Assembly: GCA_021779655.1 (NCBI GenBank)
Contig: JAJYAF010000159.1
Coordinates: 1-5,746, forward strand
Direction: 5' to 3'
DNA length: 5,746 bases
From: Pseudomonadota bacterium
Lineage (GTDB): Bacteria > Pseudomonadota > Alphaproteobacteria > Acetobacterales > Acetobacteraceae
Shown here: piece by piece, positions 1 to 4,911 of the stretch
How the letters are laid out: each line of letters opens with the position of its first letter
Numbering within the stretch: position 1 is the first letter of the stretch
Notes under the pieces: model-generated
Database searches by the model: none
Seen by the model: the letters and a program-made list of their open reading frames with translations, nothing else
What the model was told of the DNA's origin: nothing
Position numbers and translations under genes: made by a program

Positions 1-1
1 C

Positions 2-1000
2 AAGTCGCATCGAAGGCCGCCCGCCGCCCGTGGCCTGGGCGAGCGGCGCGATGCGGGACGCGATGCCGGGCGCGATGCCGGGGAAGGCCGGGATTCGGCC
101 TCCCGGCTCACCTTGGCTTCAGCCGGGCCGCCCGCCGCCATGCCGGAAGCCGTGCCGCCGCGGCGGCCGGGGGCGGGCGCGCCGACAGCCCATCCGAAAT
201 CCGGCCCGAAATTCCGCCAGGTCCAGCCGCGCGCGCGCGGACAGCGGCCGGCCCTGCCGGCCGGCGCGGTGTGGCTCCATGGCATTCACGCGGTCGCGGC
301 CGCGCTTGCCAATCCGGCGCGGCGGCTGCGCCGGCTGGTGATCACCGCCGAGGCCGATGCGGCGCTGACCGCTCAGCTTCCCAAGCCCTGGGCGATACAG
401 CCGGAGATCGCGCCGCGCGAGCGGATCGACCACCTGCTGGGAGCCGGCCATGGCGGGGGCATCGTGCACCAGGGCGTGGCGCTGCTGACCGATCAGCTTG
501 CCGCCCCGCCGCTCGCGGAAGCATTGAAACGGCCAGGGCCGATCCTGGTGCTGGATCAGATCACCGATCCGCGCAACATCGGCGCGCTGCTGCGCACCGC
601 GCAGGCCTTCGGCGTGGCGATGGTGATCGCGCAGGAGCGCAACGCGCCGGAGGAGACCGGCGCGCTGGCCAAGGCCGCCTCCGGCGCGCTGGAACACATT
701 CCGCTATTGCGGATCGTGAACATCGCCCGGGCGCTGATCGTGCTGAAGGCGGCGAATATATGGGTGGTGGGGCTGGACGGCGGCGCGCCCAGCCGGCTGA
801 ACGGTGCGGCGCTTGCCGGCCGGCGCGTGGCGCTGGTGCTGGGCAGCGAAGGCGAGGGCTTGCGGCGGCTGACACGGGAGACCTGCGATGAAATCGCCGG
901 ACTTGCCATGCCGGGCGGAATGGAGAGCCTGAACGTTTCCGCGGCCGGCGCCGTGGCGCTGTATGAGCTGACCCAGGGCGCCTTTCGAAGGCCGACCTGA
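2..1000 (+). CDS. rlmB: 23S rRNA (guanosine-2251-2'-O)-methyltransferase RlmB, 5' end unresolved
   Basis: SpoU/TrmH-family (SPOUT) enzyme that uses SAM to 2'-O-methylate G2251 in the P-loop of 23S rRNA, in the cytoplasm. Numbering from TTG at 113 gives 295 residues. An N-terminal substrate-binding domain (about 52-125) opens with the typical LHGIHAV. The catalytic domain shows motif 1 DPRNIGALLRTA (152-163; N155 and R161), motif 2 LVLGSEGEGL (241-250) and motif 3 MPGG..SLNVSAAGAVALYE (266-285), which form the trefoil-knot SAM site. The stop is TGA at 998-1000. The start is uncertain: TTG 113 and ATG 140 both lack a Shine-Dalgarno, and the frame stays open to the left edge through a basic, Ala/Gly/Pro-rich segment, so the gene probably begins upstream of the window. 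Long, basic, disordered N-terminal extensions are common in alphaproteobacterial RlmB. A different SpoU 2'-O-methyltransferase is the only alternative; the LHGIHAV domain favours RlmB. Confidence 0.93.
   Translation, partial: KSHRRPPAARGLGERRDAGRDAGRDAGEGRDSASRLTLASAGPPAAMPEAVPPRRPGAGAPTAHPKSGPKFRQVQPRARGQRPALPAGAVWLHGIHAVAAALANPARRLRRLVITAEADAALTAQLPKPWAIQPEIAPRERIDHLLGAGHGGGIVHQGVALLTDQLAAPPLAEALKRPGPILVLDQITDPRNIGALLRTAQAFGVAMVIAQERNAPEETGALAKAASGALEHIPLLRIVNIARALIVLKAANIWVVGLDGGAPSRLNGAALAGRRVALVLGSEGEGLRRLTRETCDEIAGLAMPGGMESLNVSAAGAVALYELTQGAFRRPT
47..82 (+). repeat. Three tandem 12-bp repeats in the rlmB frame
   Basis: Three copies of CGCGATGCSGGR: 47-58 differs slightly, 59-70 and 71-82 are identical. 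In the rlmB frame they encode (Arg-Asp-Ala-Gly)x3. The period is a multiple of three, so copy-number change would keep the frame. This is typical of a disordered low-complexity extension, but it lies upstream of the in-window start candidates and may be untranslated. Confidence 0.6.
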
Positions 1001-1025
1001 CAACCCTCCATCGTCTTCGCCGGGC

Positions 1026-1042
1026 AAGGCCAAGCTGGCTTT
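1026..1042 (+). terminator. Weak hairpin after rlmB, possible terminator
   Basis: AAGGCCA-AGC-TGGCTTT can form a 7-bp stem with one G-U pair and a 3-nt loop, starting 26 nt after the rlmB stop and ending in a short T run. It is weak, with only three T in a row, and may not terminate efficiently. No better terminator is seen between rlmB and the SDR gene. Confidence 0.2.
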
Positions 1043-1085
1043 GCTTTCGCGCGGGTGACCCAGGGATGGCGGCGCGGATGCAAGC

Positions 1086-1114
1086 TTGACTTCCCGCCCG
1101 GCGGGGAGAAGCAT
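1086..1114 (+). promoter_or_regulatory. Possible SDR promoter with an inverted repeat in the spacer
   Basis: TTGACT (1086-1091) and AAGCAT (1109-1114) are 17 bp apart. The -35 matches the consensus at 5 of 6 positions, the -10 at only 3 of 6. The spacer and -35 edge contain a near-palindrome CTTCCCGC-CCG-GCGGGGAG (1090-1108, one mismatch), which could be a repressor site, or an RNA hairpin if transcription starts upstream. Transcription from this promoter would leave a very short leader before the ribosome binding site at 1124. Tentative. Confidence 0.25.
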
Positions 1115-1134
1115 CGTCGCAAACGGAGGATGCC

Positions 1135-1911
1135 ATGACCCAATTATTCCGGCTGGACGGCAAGGTTGCCATCATCACGGGTTCCTCTCGCGGCATCGGC
1201 CGCGCCATTGCCGAGACGATGGCGGAGCTGGGCGCCGCGGTGGTGATTTCCTCGCGCAAGCTCGAAGCCTGCCAGGAGGTCGCGAGCGCCATTAACGGGC
1301 GCGGGGGAAAGGCGGTGGCCACCACGTGCAATACGGGAACGAAGGAAGCACTGGAAGCGCTGCTCGCCTTCACGTTGCAAAGCTATGGCCGGCTCGACCA
1401 TGTGGTTGCCAATGTCGCCGTCAATCCGCATTATGGCCCGCTTTCCACGGTGCCGGACAGTTCCTGGGACAAGATCATGAACACGAATGTCCGCTCCACG
1501 CTCTGGCTTGCCAACATGGCCCTGCCGGAAATCGCCCGGCAAGGGGGCGGCAGTTTCACCGCCATCTCCTCCATCGGCGCGTTGCGCGGGAATCTGGCCA
1601 TTCCCGCCTATAATGTCTCCAAGCTGGCCGAAATCGGGCTGGTGCGGAATCTCGCGGTGGAATGGGGGCCGAAGCAGATCAGGGTGAACGCCATTCTGCC
1701 TGGCCTCATCCGCACGGATTTCGCCCGCGCGCTGTGGGACGATCCGGAGAAGGAGCGCGGCGCCAGGCAATCCACCCCGCTCGGGCGCATCGGCGAGCCG
1801 GAGGAAATCGGCGGTGTCGGCGCGTTTCTCGCCACCGACGCGGCGAAATACATCACCGGCCAGACCATCGTGGTGGATGGCGGCGTGATGGCCATGGGCC
1901 GTTCCGGATGA
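1135..1911 (+). CDS. SDR-family NAD(P)-dependent oxidoreductase, DHRS4-like
   Basis: A 258-residue classical short-chain dehydrogenase/reductase (usual length about 250), predicted cytosolic. The Rossmann dinucleotide-binding motif is TGSSRGIG at 15-22. The catalytic tetrad is N118, S146, Y159 and K163 (YNVSK at 159-163). R41 after the second beta strand (SSRK) suggests a preference for NADPH. The usual NNAG motif is replaced by ANVAVNP (92-98). That motif, SSRK, the PGLI segment (189-192) and YITG..IVVDGG (239-250) resemble DHRS4-type carbonyl/retinal reductases, which reduce ketones and aldehydes; the actual substrate cannot be told. ATG 1135 is supported by GGAGGA at 1125-1130, 4 nt upstream. 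Same strand as rlmB but 134 bp downstream, with a possible promoter of its own, so operon membership is doubtful. The gene converges on the methyltransferase gene across the repeat array. Confidence 0.93.
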   Translation: MTQLFRLDGKVAIITGSSRGIGRAIAETMAELGAAVVISSRKLEACQEVASAINGRGGKAVATTCNTGTKEALEALLAFTLQSYGRLDHVVANVAVNPHYGPLSTVPDSSWDKIMNTNVRSTLWLANMALPEIARQGGGSFTAISSIGALRGNLAIPAYNVSKLAEIGLVRNLAVEWGPKQIRVNAILPGLIRTDFARALWDDPEKERGARQSTPLGRIGEPEEIGGVGAFLATDAAKYITGQTIVVDGGVMAMGRSG

Positions 1912-1913
1912 TC

Positions 1914-1944
1914 GTCAGAGCGCATCCGGCTGACCTCAAGGTCA
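1914..1944 (+). terminator. Small overlapping hairpins just after the SDR stop
   Basis: Two mutually exclusive stems begin within 3 nt of the SDR stop codon: GTCAG (1914-1918) with CTGAC (1930-1934), and TGACC-TCAA-GGTCA (1931-1944). Neither is followed by a T tract; the downstream bases are AAAGCTTG. They could contribute to transcript 3'-end formation together with the large palindromes beyond, but evidence for an intrinsic terminator is weak. Confidence 0.2.
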
Positions 1945-1988
1945 AAAGCTTGTATCGGCCCGCCGCCGAGCGCGCGGAATCAATGATT

Positions 1989-2114
1989 AATACCGATCCG
2001 CGAAAACGCGGATTGGTATGCGCGCGGGGTTGGCGGGGCGGCCGCGCGCGAAACCAAAGCCTTATGCCAGCCCGCCACCTGGCTGATAGAGGCAATTAAT
2101 TGGCGGGCTGGTAT
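1989..2114. repeat. 126-bp repeat unit, copy 1
   Basis: Hairpin A: 1990-2002 pairs with 2007-2019, giving 13 bp with one G-T pair and an AAAA loop. Hairpin B: GCGCGCGG (2020-2027) pairs with CCGCGCGC (2042-2049) around a 14-nt G-rich loop. A linker AAACCAAAG (2051-2059) follows. Hairpin C: 2062-2077 pairs with 2101-2116, giving 16 bp with one G-T pair (2066/2112) around a 23-nt loop. TGGCGGG in loop B (2031-2037) repeats the start of the right arm of C, so it could instead pair with CCCGCCA at 2071-2077. Confidence 0.9.
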
Positions 2115-2240
2115 AATACCGATCCGCGAAAACGCGGATTGGTATGCGCGCGGGGTTGGCGGGGCGGCCGCGCGCGAAACCAAAGACTTATACCAGCCCG
2201 CCACCTGGCTGATAGAGTCATTTAATTGGCGGGCTGGTAT
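2115..2240. repeat. 126-bp repeat unit, copy 2
   Basis: Identical to copy 1 except at four positions: 2186 (C to A), 2192 (G to A), 2218 (G to T) and 2221 (A to T), given as copy 1 to copy 2. Three of these lie in the linker or loop; the one in a stem (2192) turns the G-T pair of copy 1 into a proper A-T pair. Hairpin C of this copy is a perfect 17-bp inverted repeat, 2187-2203 with 2227-2243, running three bases past the unit end, with a 23-nt loop at 2204-2226. Near identity of the copies suggests recent duplication or ongoing homogenisation. Confidence 0.9.
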
Positions 2241-2242
2241 AA

Positions 2243-2257
2243 GGCGGGCTGGTATTA
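2243..2257. repeat. Partial third repeat arm overlapping the methyltransferase stop
   Basis: GGCGGGCTGGTAT at 2243-2255 repeats 2228-2240 exactly, so the right arm of hairpin C is duplicated at the array edge. The last three bases of the locus, TTA at 2255-2257, are the complement of the TAA stop of the minus-strand methyltransferase gene, so the array boundary coincides with the end of that reading frame. Confidence 0.8.
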
Positions 2258-3034
2258 ACGCCGCGCGATCAGGGCTTGCATCTCCACAATCTCGACCAGC
2301 TTGCCCCTGGCCAGCAGACCCGCGCCAAGCCCCCGGATTTCCCTGGCCAAGGCGATGGCCCTTTCGCCCAAGCTCTCCTCGGAAGTCGAGGACATCGAAA
2401 ACGCGCGGTCAACGAGCGTTTCCGCCGTAAGGGGTTTCCGTTCTAATACCGAAATAATTTCCAGGGTGTTGAAGGCGGAAGCGAGCAGCGCTGGAACATG
2501 GCCGTGGACGCTCCGGTCTCTTCTCCGCCTTGTCTCCTCTCGCCCCGGCGCGAAACGGGACAGCAATGCCCGATATCCCGGCCACCAGTCATTCTCGGGA
2601 AGTTCCGGGTGGGTGTCGCTGAACAAGGCGATGGCCCCTTCCGGCGCGACCTGCGCATCCAGTCGGCGAAGGGTTTCCTCGCGCTCCATCCAGTGAAACG
2701 AGCGGCCCATCGTCACCAGATGAAAATGCCCCCATGCCGGATTCAGATCCCGCGAACTCGCTTGCATCCAGCGCAGATTTGGGGCCTCGCGAAGGCGGGC
2801 AATTCTCAGCATCTCCGGCTCCGGGTCCACGCCCAGAACGGTTGCGGCATGAGGGGCGAAAGCCAACGCCAACTGGCCGGGTCCGCATCCCAGATCCAGA
2901 ACGGCATGGTGCCGTTCAAGACGGGTGAGTTCCGCCACCCGGCGGATCAACCGCTCCGGATAGGCCGGGCGGCCTTTCAAATAATGCGGCGCGGCGGTGC
3001 GAAACCGGCGCGAGGGCGATGAAGGCTGGCTCAT
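2255..3034 (-). CDS. Class I SAM-dependent methyltransferase (Methyltransf_11 type)
   Basis: A 259-residue soluble enzyme with the Rossmann-like SAM fold. Motif I is VLDLGCGPGQL (45-55). The acidic residue of motif II, which should hold the SAM ribose, is D70 in GVDPEPEML. The motif IV region FHLVTMGRSFHWME (104-117) ends the core sheet. Residues 17-27 (HYLKGRPAYPE) match the N-terminal segment often seen before the fold in small-molecule methyltransferases of this group. The C-terminal half has no feature I recognise, so the substrate is unknown. ATG 3034 was chosen because the conserved region starts shortly after it. TTG 3070 would add 12 residues but has no Shine-Dalgarno; the strong AGGAGGGG at 3058-3065 lies 23 nt from ATG 3034, with a hairpin between them. 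The gene follows the permease on the same strand after 72 nt without a convincing terminator, so the two may be co-transcribed. Confidence 0.88.
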   Translation of the reverse strand: MSQPSSPSRRFRTAAPHYLKGRPAYPERLIRRVAELTRLERHHAVLDLGCGPGQLALAFAPHAATVLGVDPEPEMLRIARLREAPNLRWMQASSRDLNPAWGHFHLVTMGRSFHWMEREETLRRLDAQVAPEGAIALFSDTHPELPENDWWPGYRALLSRFAPGREETRRRRDRSVHGHVPALLASAFNTLEIISVLERKPLTAETLVDRAFSMSSTSEESLGERAIALAREIRGLGAGLLARGKLVEIVEMQALIARR

Positions 3035-3065
3035 GGCGGCCGACCCTGGCAGGGCCACCCCTCCT
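3035..3065 (-). promoter_or_regulatory. Unusual ribosome binding site with an intervening hairpin
   Basis: On the minus strand, a near-perfect Shine-Dalgarno AGGAGGGG (3065-3058) is followed by one base and then GGCCCT-GCC-AGGGTC (3056-3042), a 6-bp stem with one G-U pair and a 3-nt loop. Seven more bases lead to ATG 3034. The linear spacing of 23 nt is too long, but with the stem folded the effective spacing is about 8 nt. A weaker AGGG (3047-3044) 9 nt before the ATG is the alternative site and would need the stem open. Confidence 0.4.
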
Positions 3066-3106
3066 GTCAAGCAGCGCGTATCCGGCTTACCCGGGAAAGC
3101 GCCGGG

Positions 3107-4519
3107 CTAATACTCCTCGTCGGCCACGTAACTGCCGATGCGCTGGACAAGATCCGGTGCCCGGCTGGCGAGAAGCGCGCCGTAGATCAGGGAGAGAACC
3201 AGCAAGCCAAGGGACAGCCAGGGGAACAGGTTGAACGGTGCCGGCTGGCCGGGCTGCACGAGGCCCCATAACGGGAAGAGCATCAAGGCAGTTCCGAGCA
3301 ACGGGACGAGAAGGTGCGTCACGGGCGAAAAATCTTCCCGGTGATGCTTCAGCATATAGACCGGCAGGGCCAGGTTCGTAACCAGGTAGGTAATGATCAC
3401 CGGGATCGTGCCAAGCGAACCGGTTTCGCCGAAAAGCGTGACCGGATCGGTTTTCCACCCGAAGACGATGACAATCCCCAGGGCGACCAGGATGTAGGTC
3501 CACATCGCGGCATGCGGCGTTTTATGTCGGGGATGGATTTTGCCGAAAAAGGCGGGCAGCAAGCCTTCGCGGCTGGAGGAGAAAAGAATCCGGGCCTGCG
3601 CGTTGGTCAGCCCGATCAGCGAGGAAAAGATGCTGGTGAGACCGGCGAGATAGGCGACGATGATCAGCCCTGCCGCCGAAGCCTTGAAGGCATCCACGAA
3701 CGGGATGGCGGAAGCGCTGATCGCGGCGGCATTGTCGTGGAAGGCGGTCTCCGTCGCGAAAGCCAGGAAAATATAAAGTATGCCGATGGACAGGGTGCCG
3801 GTGATCAGCGCGCGCGGCACGTTGCGGCGAGGATTGGTGGTTTCCTCCGCCAGCATCGCGGAATTTTCCCAGCCGATGAAGAGGTAGATGGCGAGCGGAA
3901 AGCCGAGCCCCACGCCTCGCAAGCTGCCGGAAATGCTGGCGGGCAGCAGCGGGGCGAGAGAAATCGCGCCGCGATTGGCAACCAGCATGGTAATGGCGCC
4001 CACGATCAGCAGGATCAGCTCGAAATAGAAGAATATGGCCGCCCAGGTGGTGGAGAGGCTGATGCCGCGCGCTACCAGCACGCCGACGATGATCGTGGCG
4101 AGGAGGCTCAGGATCTGCCAGGGTATATCGATCCCGAGGAAAAGTTGCAGCGTACTGTGCGCCCAGCCGCCGGAGATGACCACCACCGAGGACGCGGCGA
4201 TACAGTAGCCGACCACGACGAAAATGGACGCGCTGGCGCCGGCGACCGGGCCGAACGCCATGCCGATGAACGTGACGAAAGAGCCGGTGCTGGGACGGTA
4301 TTTCGAGAACTGGGCCAAGGTGTCGGTGAGGAACAGGATGACCACCATCGCGGCCAGGATGGTCAGGGGCGCGCCAACGCCGGCCCCCGCCACGATGACG
4401 GCGAAGCCGAAAAAGAAGCTCATTGCAGGCGCGATATTGGCAAGGGTCGAGGCGATGATCTGTCCCAGGCTCAAGCTGTTACGCCGCAGACGGTTTCCGG
4501 CCGGTATGACGCTCGTCAT
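3107..4519 (-). CDS. APC-superfamily amino acid/polyamine permease
   Basis: A 470-residue inner-membrane transporter of the amino acid-polyamine-organocation superfamily (AA_permease_2 type, PotE-like), the usual length for 12 TM helices. Hydrophobic segments lie at about 18-45, 48-68, 92-116, 133-151, 158-181, 205-222, 237-257, 282-305, 336-355, 368-390, 402-420 and 431-451. Helix 1 carries the unwound ANIAPA segment (27-32), part of the substrate site in this fold. The hallmark after helix 6, GWENSAMLAEETTNP.R (216-231), and the loop NAQARILFSSSREGLLP (306-322) are both clear. Substrate specificity cannot be read from the sequence; uptake of an amino acid or amine by symport is the family expectation. 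ATG 4519 has GGAGG at 4526-4530, 6 nt away. A promoter candidate lies upstream. A 5-bp CCCGG/CCGGG stem follows the stop without a T tract, so read-through into the methyltransferase gene is likely. Confidence 0.93.
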   Translation of the reverse strand: MTSVIPAGNRLRRNSLSLGQIIASTLANIAPAMSFFFGFAVIVAGAGVGAPLTILAAMVVILFLTDTLAQFSKYRPSTGSFVTFIGMAFGPVAGASASIFVVVGYCIAASSVVVISGGWAHSTLQLFLGIDIPWQILSLLATIIVGVLVARGISLSTTWAAIFFYFELILLIVGAITMLVANRGAISLAPLLPASISGSLRGVGLGFPLAIYLFIGWENSAMLAEETTNPRRNVPRALITGTLSIGILYIFLAFATETAFHDNAAAISASAIPFVDAFKASAAGLIIVAYLAGLTSIFSSLIGLTNAQARILFSSSREGLLPAFFGKIHPRHKTPHAAMWTYILVALGIVIVFGWKTDPVTLFGETGSLGTIPVIITYLVTNLALPVYMLKHHREDFSPVTHLLVPLLGTALMLFPLWGLVQPGQPAPFNLFPWLSLGLLVLSLIYGALLASRAPDLVQRIGSYVADEEY

Positions 4520-4570
4520 TTGCTTCCTCCGCGTTGCTGTTTTTTATCCCGACATGGCATTGGCCAGGGT

Positions 4571-4599
4571 AGCATTGGGCCGGTGCCGGAATTAGTCAA
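4571..4599 (-). promoter_or_regulatory. Probable promoter of the permease gene
   Basis: On the minus strand TTGACT (4599-4594) and AATGCT (4576-4571) are separated by 17 bp. The -35 fits at 5 of 6 positions, the -10 at 3 of 6. Transcription would start near 4564, about 45 nt before the permease ATG. It falls in the 105-bp gap after rpsO, where I see no strong intrinsic terminator, so read-through from truB-rpsO could also supply the permease transcript. Confidence 0.4.
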
Positions 4600-4624
4600 T
4601 CGCGGGAAGGACCATGGGGCGGTA

Positions 4625-4894
4625 TTAGCGGCGGAGTTTCAGCCGGCCGATCAGCTCCTCGTAACGCCGGGCGTTCTTGCGCTTGAGATAGTCGAGCAGC
4701 GAGCGGCGCTGCCCAACCAGCACGAGCAGGCCCCGGCGGGAATGGAAATCCTTGGCGTGGGCCTTTAGGTGCTCGGTCAGGTTGGAGATGCGTTCGGAAA
4801 GAATCGCGATCTGCACTTCCGGGCTCCCGGTATCGTTGGGGGCGGTGGCATATTCGGCAATGACCGCGGCGCGGCGTTCTGGCGTGATCGACAT
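4625..4894 (-). CDS. rpsO: 30S ribosomal protein S15
   Basis: Primary-binding protein of the 30S platform; it binds the 16S rRNA three-way junction of helices 20-22 and, in bridge B4, the large subunit. At 89 residues it has the standard length. The family signature runs through the protein: [10 protein letters not shown] (21-30), LTEHLKAH (39-46), [10 protein letters not shown] (48-57), [12 protein letters not shown] (63-74), RY (77-78) and a final LRR. K86 stands where glycine is common. ATG 4894 is the start: it gives family length and has AAGGA at 4906-4902 at 7-nt spacing, overlapping the truB stop. The alternative GTG at 4909 would add five residues that the family lacks. It is translated from the same message as truB. 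A hairpin at the start site hints at S15 feedback control. The usual neighbour pnp does not follow. Confidence 0.98.
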   Translation of the reverse strand: MSITPERRAAVIAEYATAPNDTGSPEVQIAILSERISNLTEHLKAHAKDFHSRRGLLVLVGQRRSLLDYLKRKNARRYEELIGRLKLRR

Positions 4895-4911
4895 CGTGAG
4901 ATCCTTCACGA
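4894..4911 (-). promoter_or_regulatory. rpsO: Hairpin presenting the rpsO ribosome binding site
   Basis: On the minus strand TCGTGA (4911-4906) pairs perfectly with TCACGA (4899-4894), leaving a 6-nt loop AGGATC that displays most of the Shine-Dalgarno. The stem includes the A of the ATG and most of the truB stop codon. S15 represses its own mRNA through leader structures in several bacteria; here such an element would have to overlap the truB 3' end. A second possible stem, GGCCC with GGGCT, lies upstream inside truB. The hairpin is seen directly; the regulation is inferred. Confidence 0.45.

Larger units (their letters stand above)
1988..2257. repeat. Structured tandem repeat locus (REP/MITE-like), family not recognised
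   Basis: This intergenic array fills most of the gap between two convergent genes. It consists of two complete 126-bp units (1989-2114 and 2115-2240) and a partial third arm (2243-2257). The locus is bounded by TAATACC at 1988-1994 and its exact inverse GGTATTA at 2251-2257. Related ATACC-N3-CCGC arms recur throughout, in both orientations. No open frame resembles a transposase, so any mobility would need a partner in trans. The TA at both outer ends would fit a TA target duplication of the IS630/Tc1 kind, but the inner junctions do not keep that pattern. A bidirectional terminator or RNA-stability role is possible from position alone. The stretch 1945-1987, left of the array, shows nothing recognisable. 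Confidence 0.9.

Noticed and set aside
30..341. + strand frame of 103 codons over the 5' part of rlmB
   Set aside because: It overlaps the rlmB N-terminal and substrate-binding region in another frame and is Arg/Pro-rich with no recognisable domain.
1980..2204. Minus-strand 74-codon frame with a repeated 42-residue period inside the array
   Set aside because: The 126-bp unit is divisible by three, so any open frame repeats automatically. No ribosome binding site or known domain; the DNA palindromes explain it.
1988..2257. CRISPR array
   Set aside because: The units are 126 bp, directly adjacent and near-identical over their whole length, with no distinct spacers and no cas genes nearby.
1988..2257. 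Complete insertion sequence
   Set aside because: At 270 bp with no transposase frame, it is too short; at most it is a non-autonomous element.
3090..3106. CCCGG/CCGGG stem after the permease stop as an intrinsic terminator
   Set aside because: Only 5 bp, and followed by TAAGCCGG on the minus strand rather than a T tract; kept only as a comment on read-through.
4540..4545. Run of six T on the + strand as a terminator tail
   Set aside because: No stable stem precedes it on the + strand and no + strand gene leads into it; it lies in the leader of the minus-strand permease gene.
3314..4768. Long + strand open frame of 484 codons antisense to the permease and rpsO
   Set aside because: It is a shadow frame: very rich in Gly, Asp, Glu, Arg and His with no domain, and it lies opposite a clear 12-TM permease and a ribosomal protein. 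High GC with few stops explains its length.
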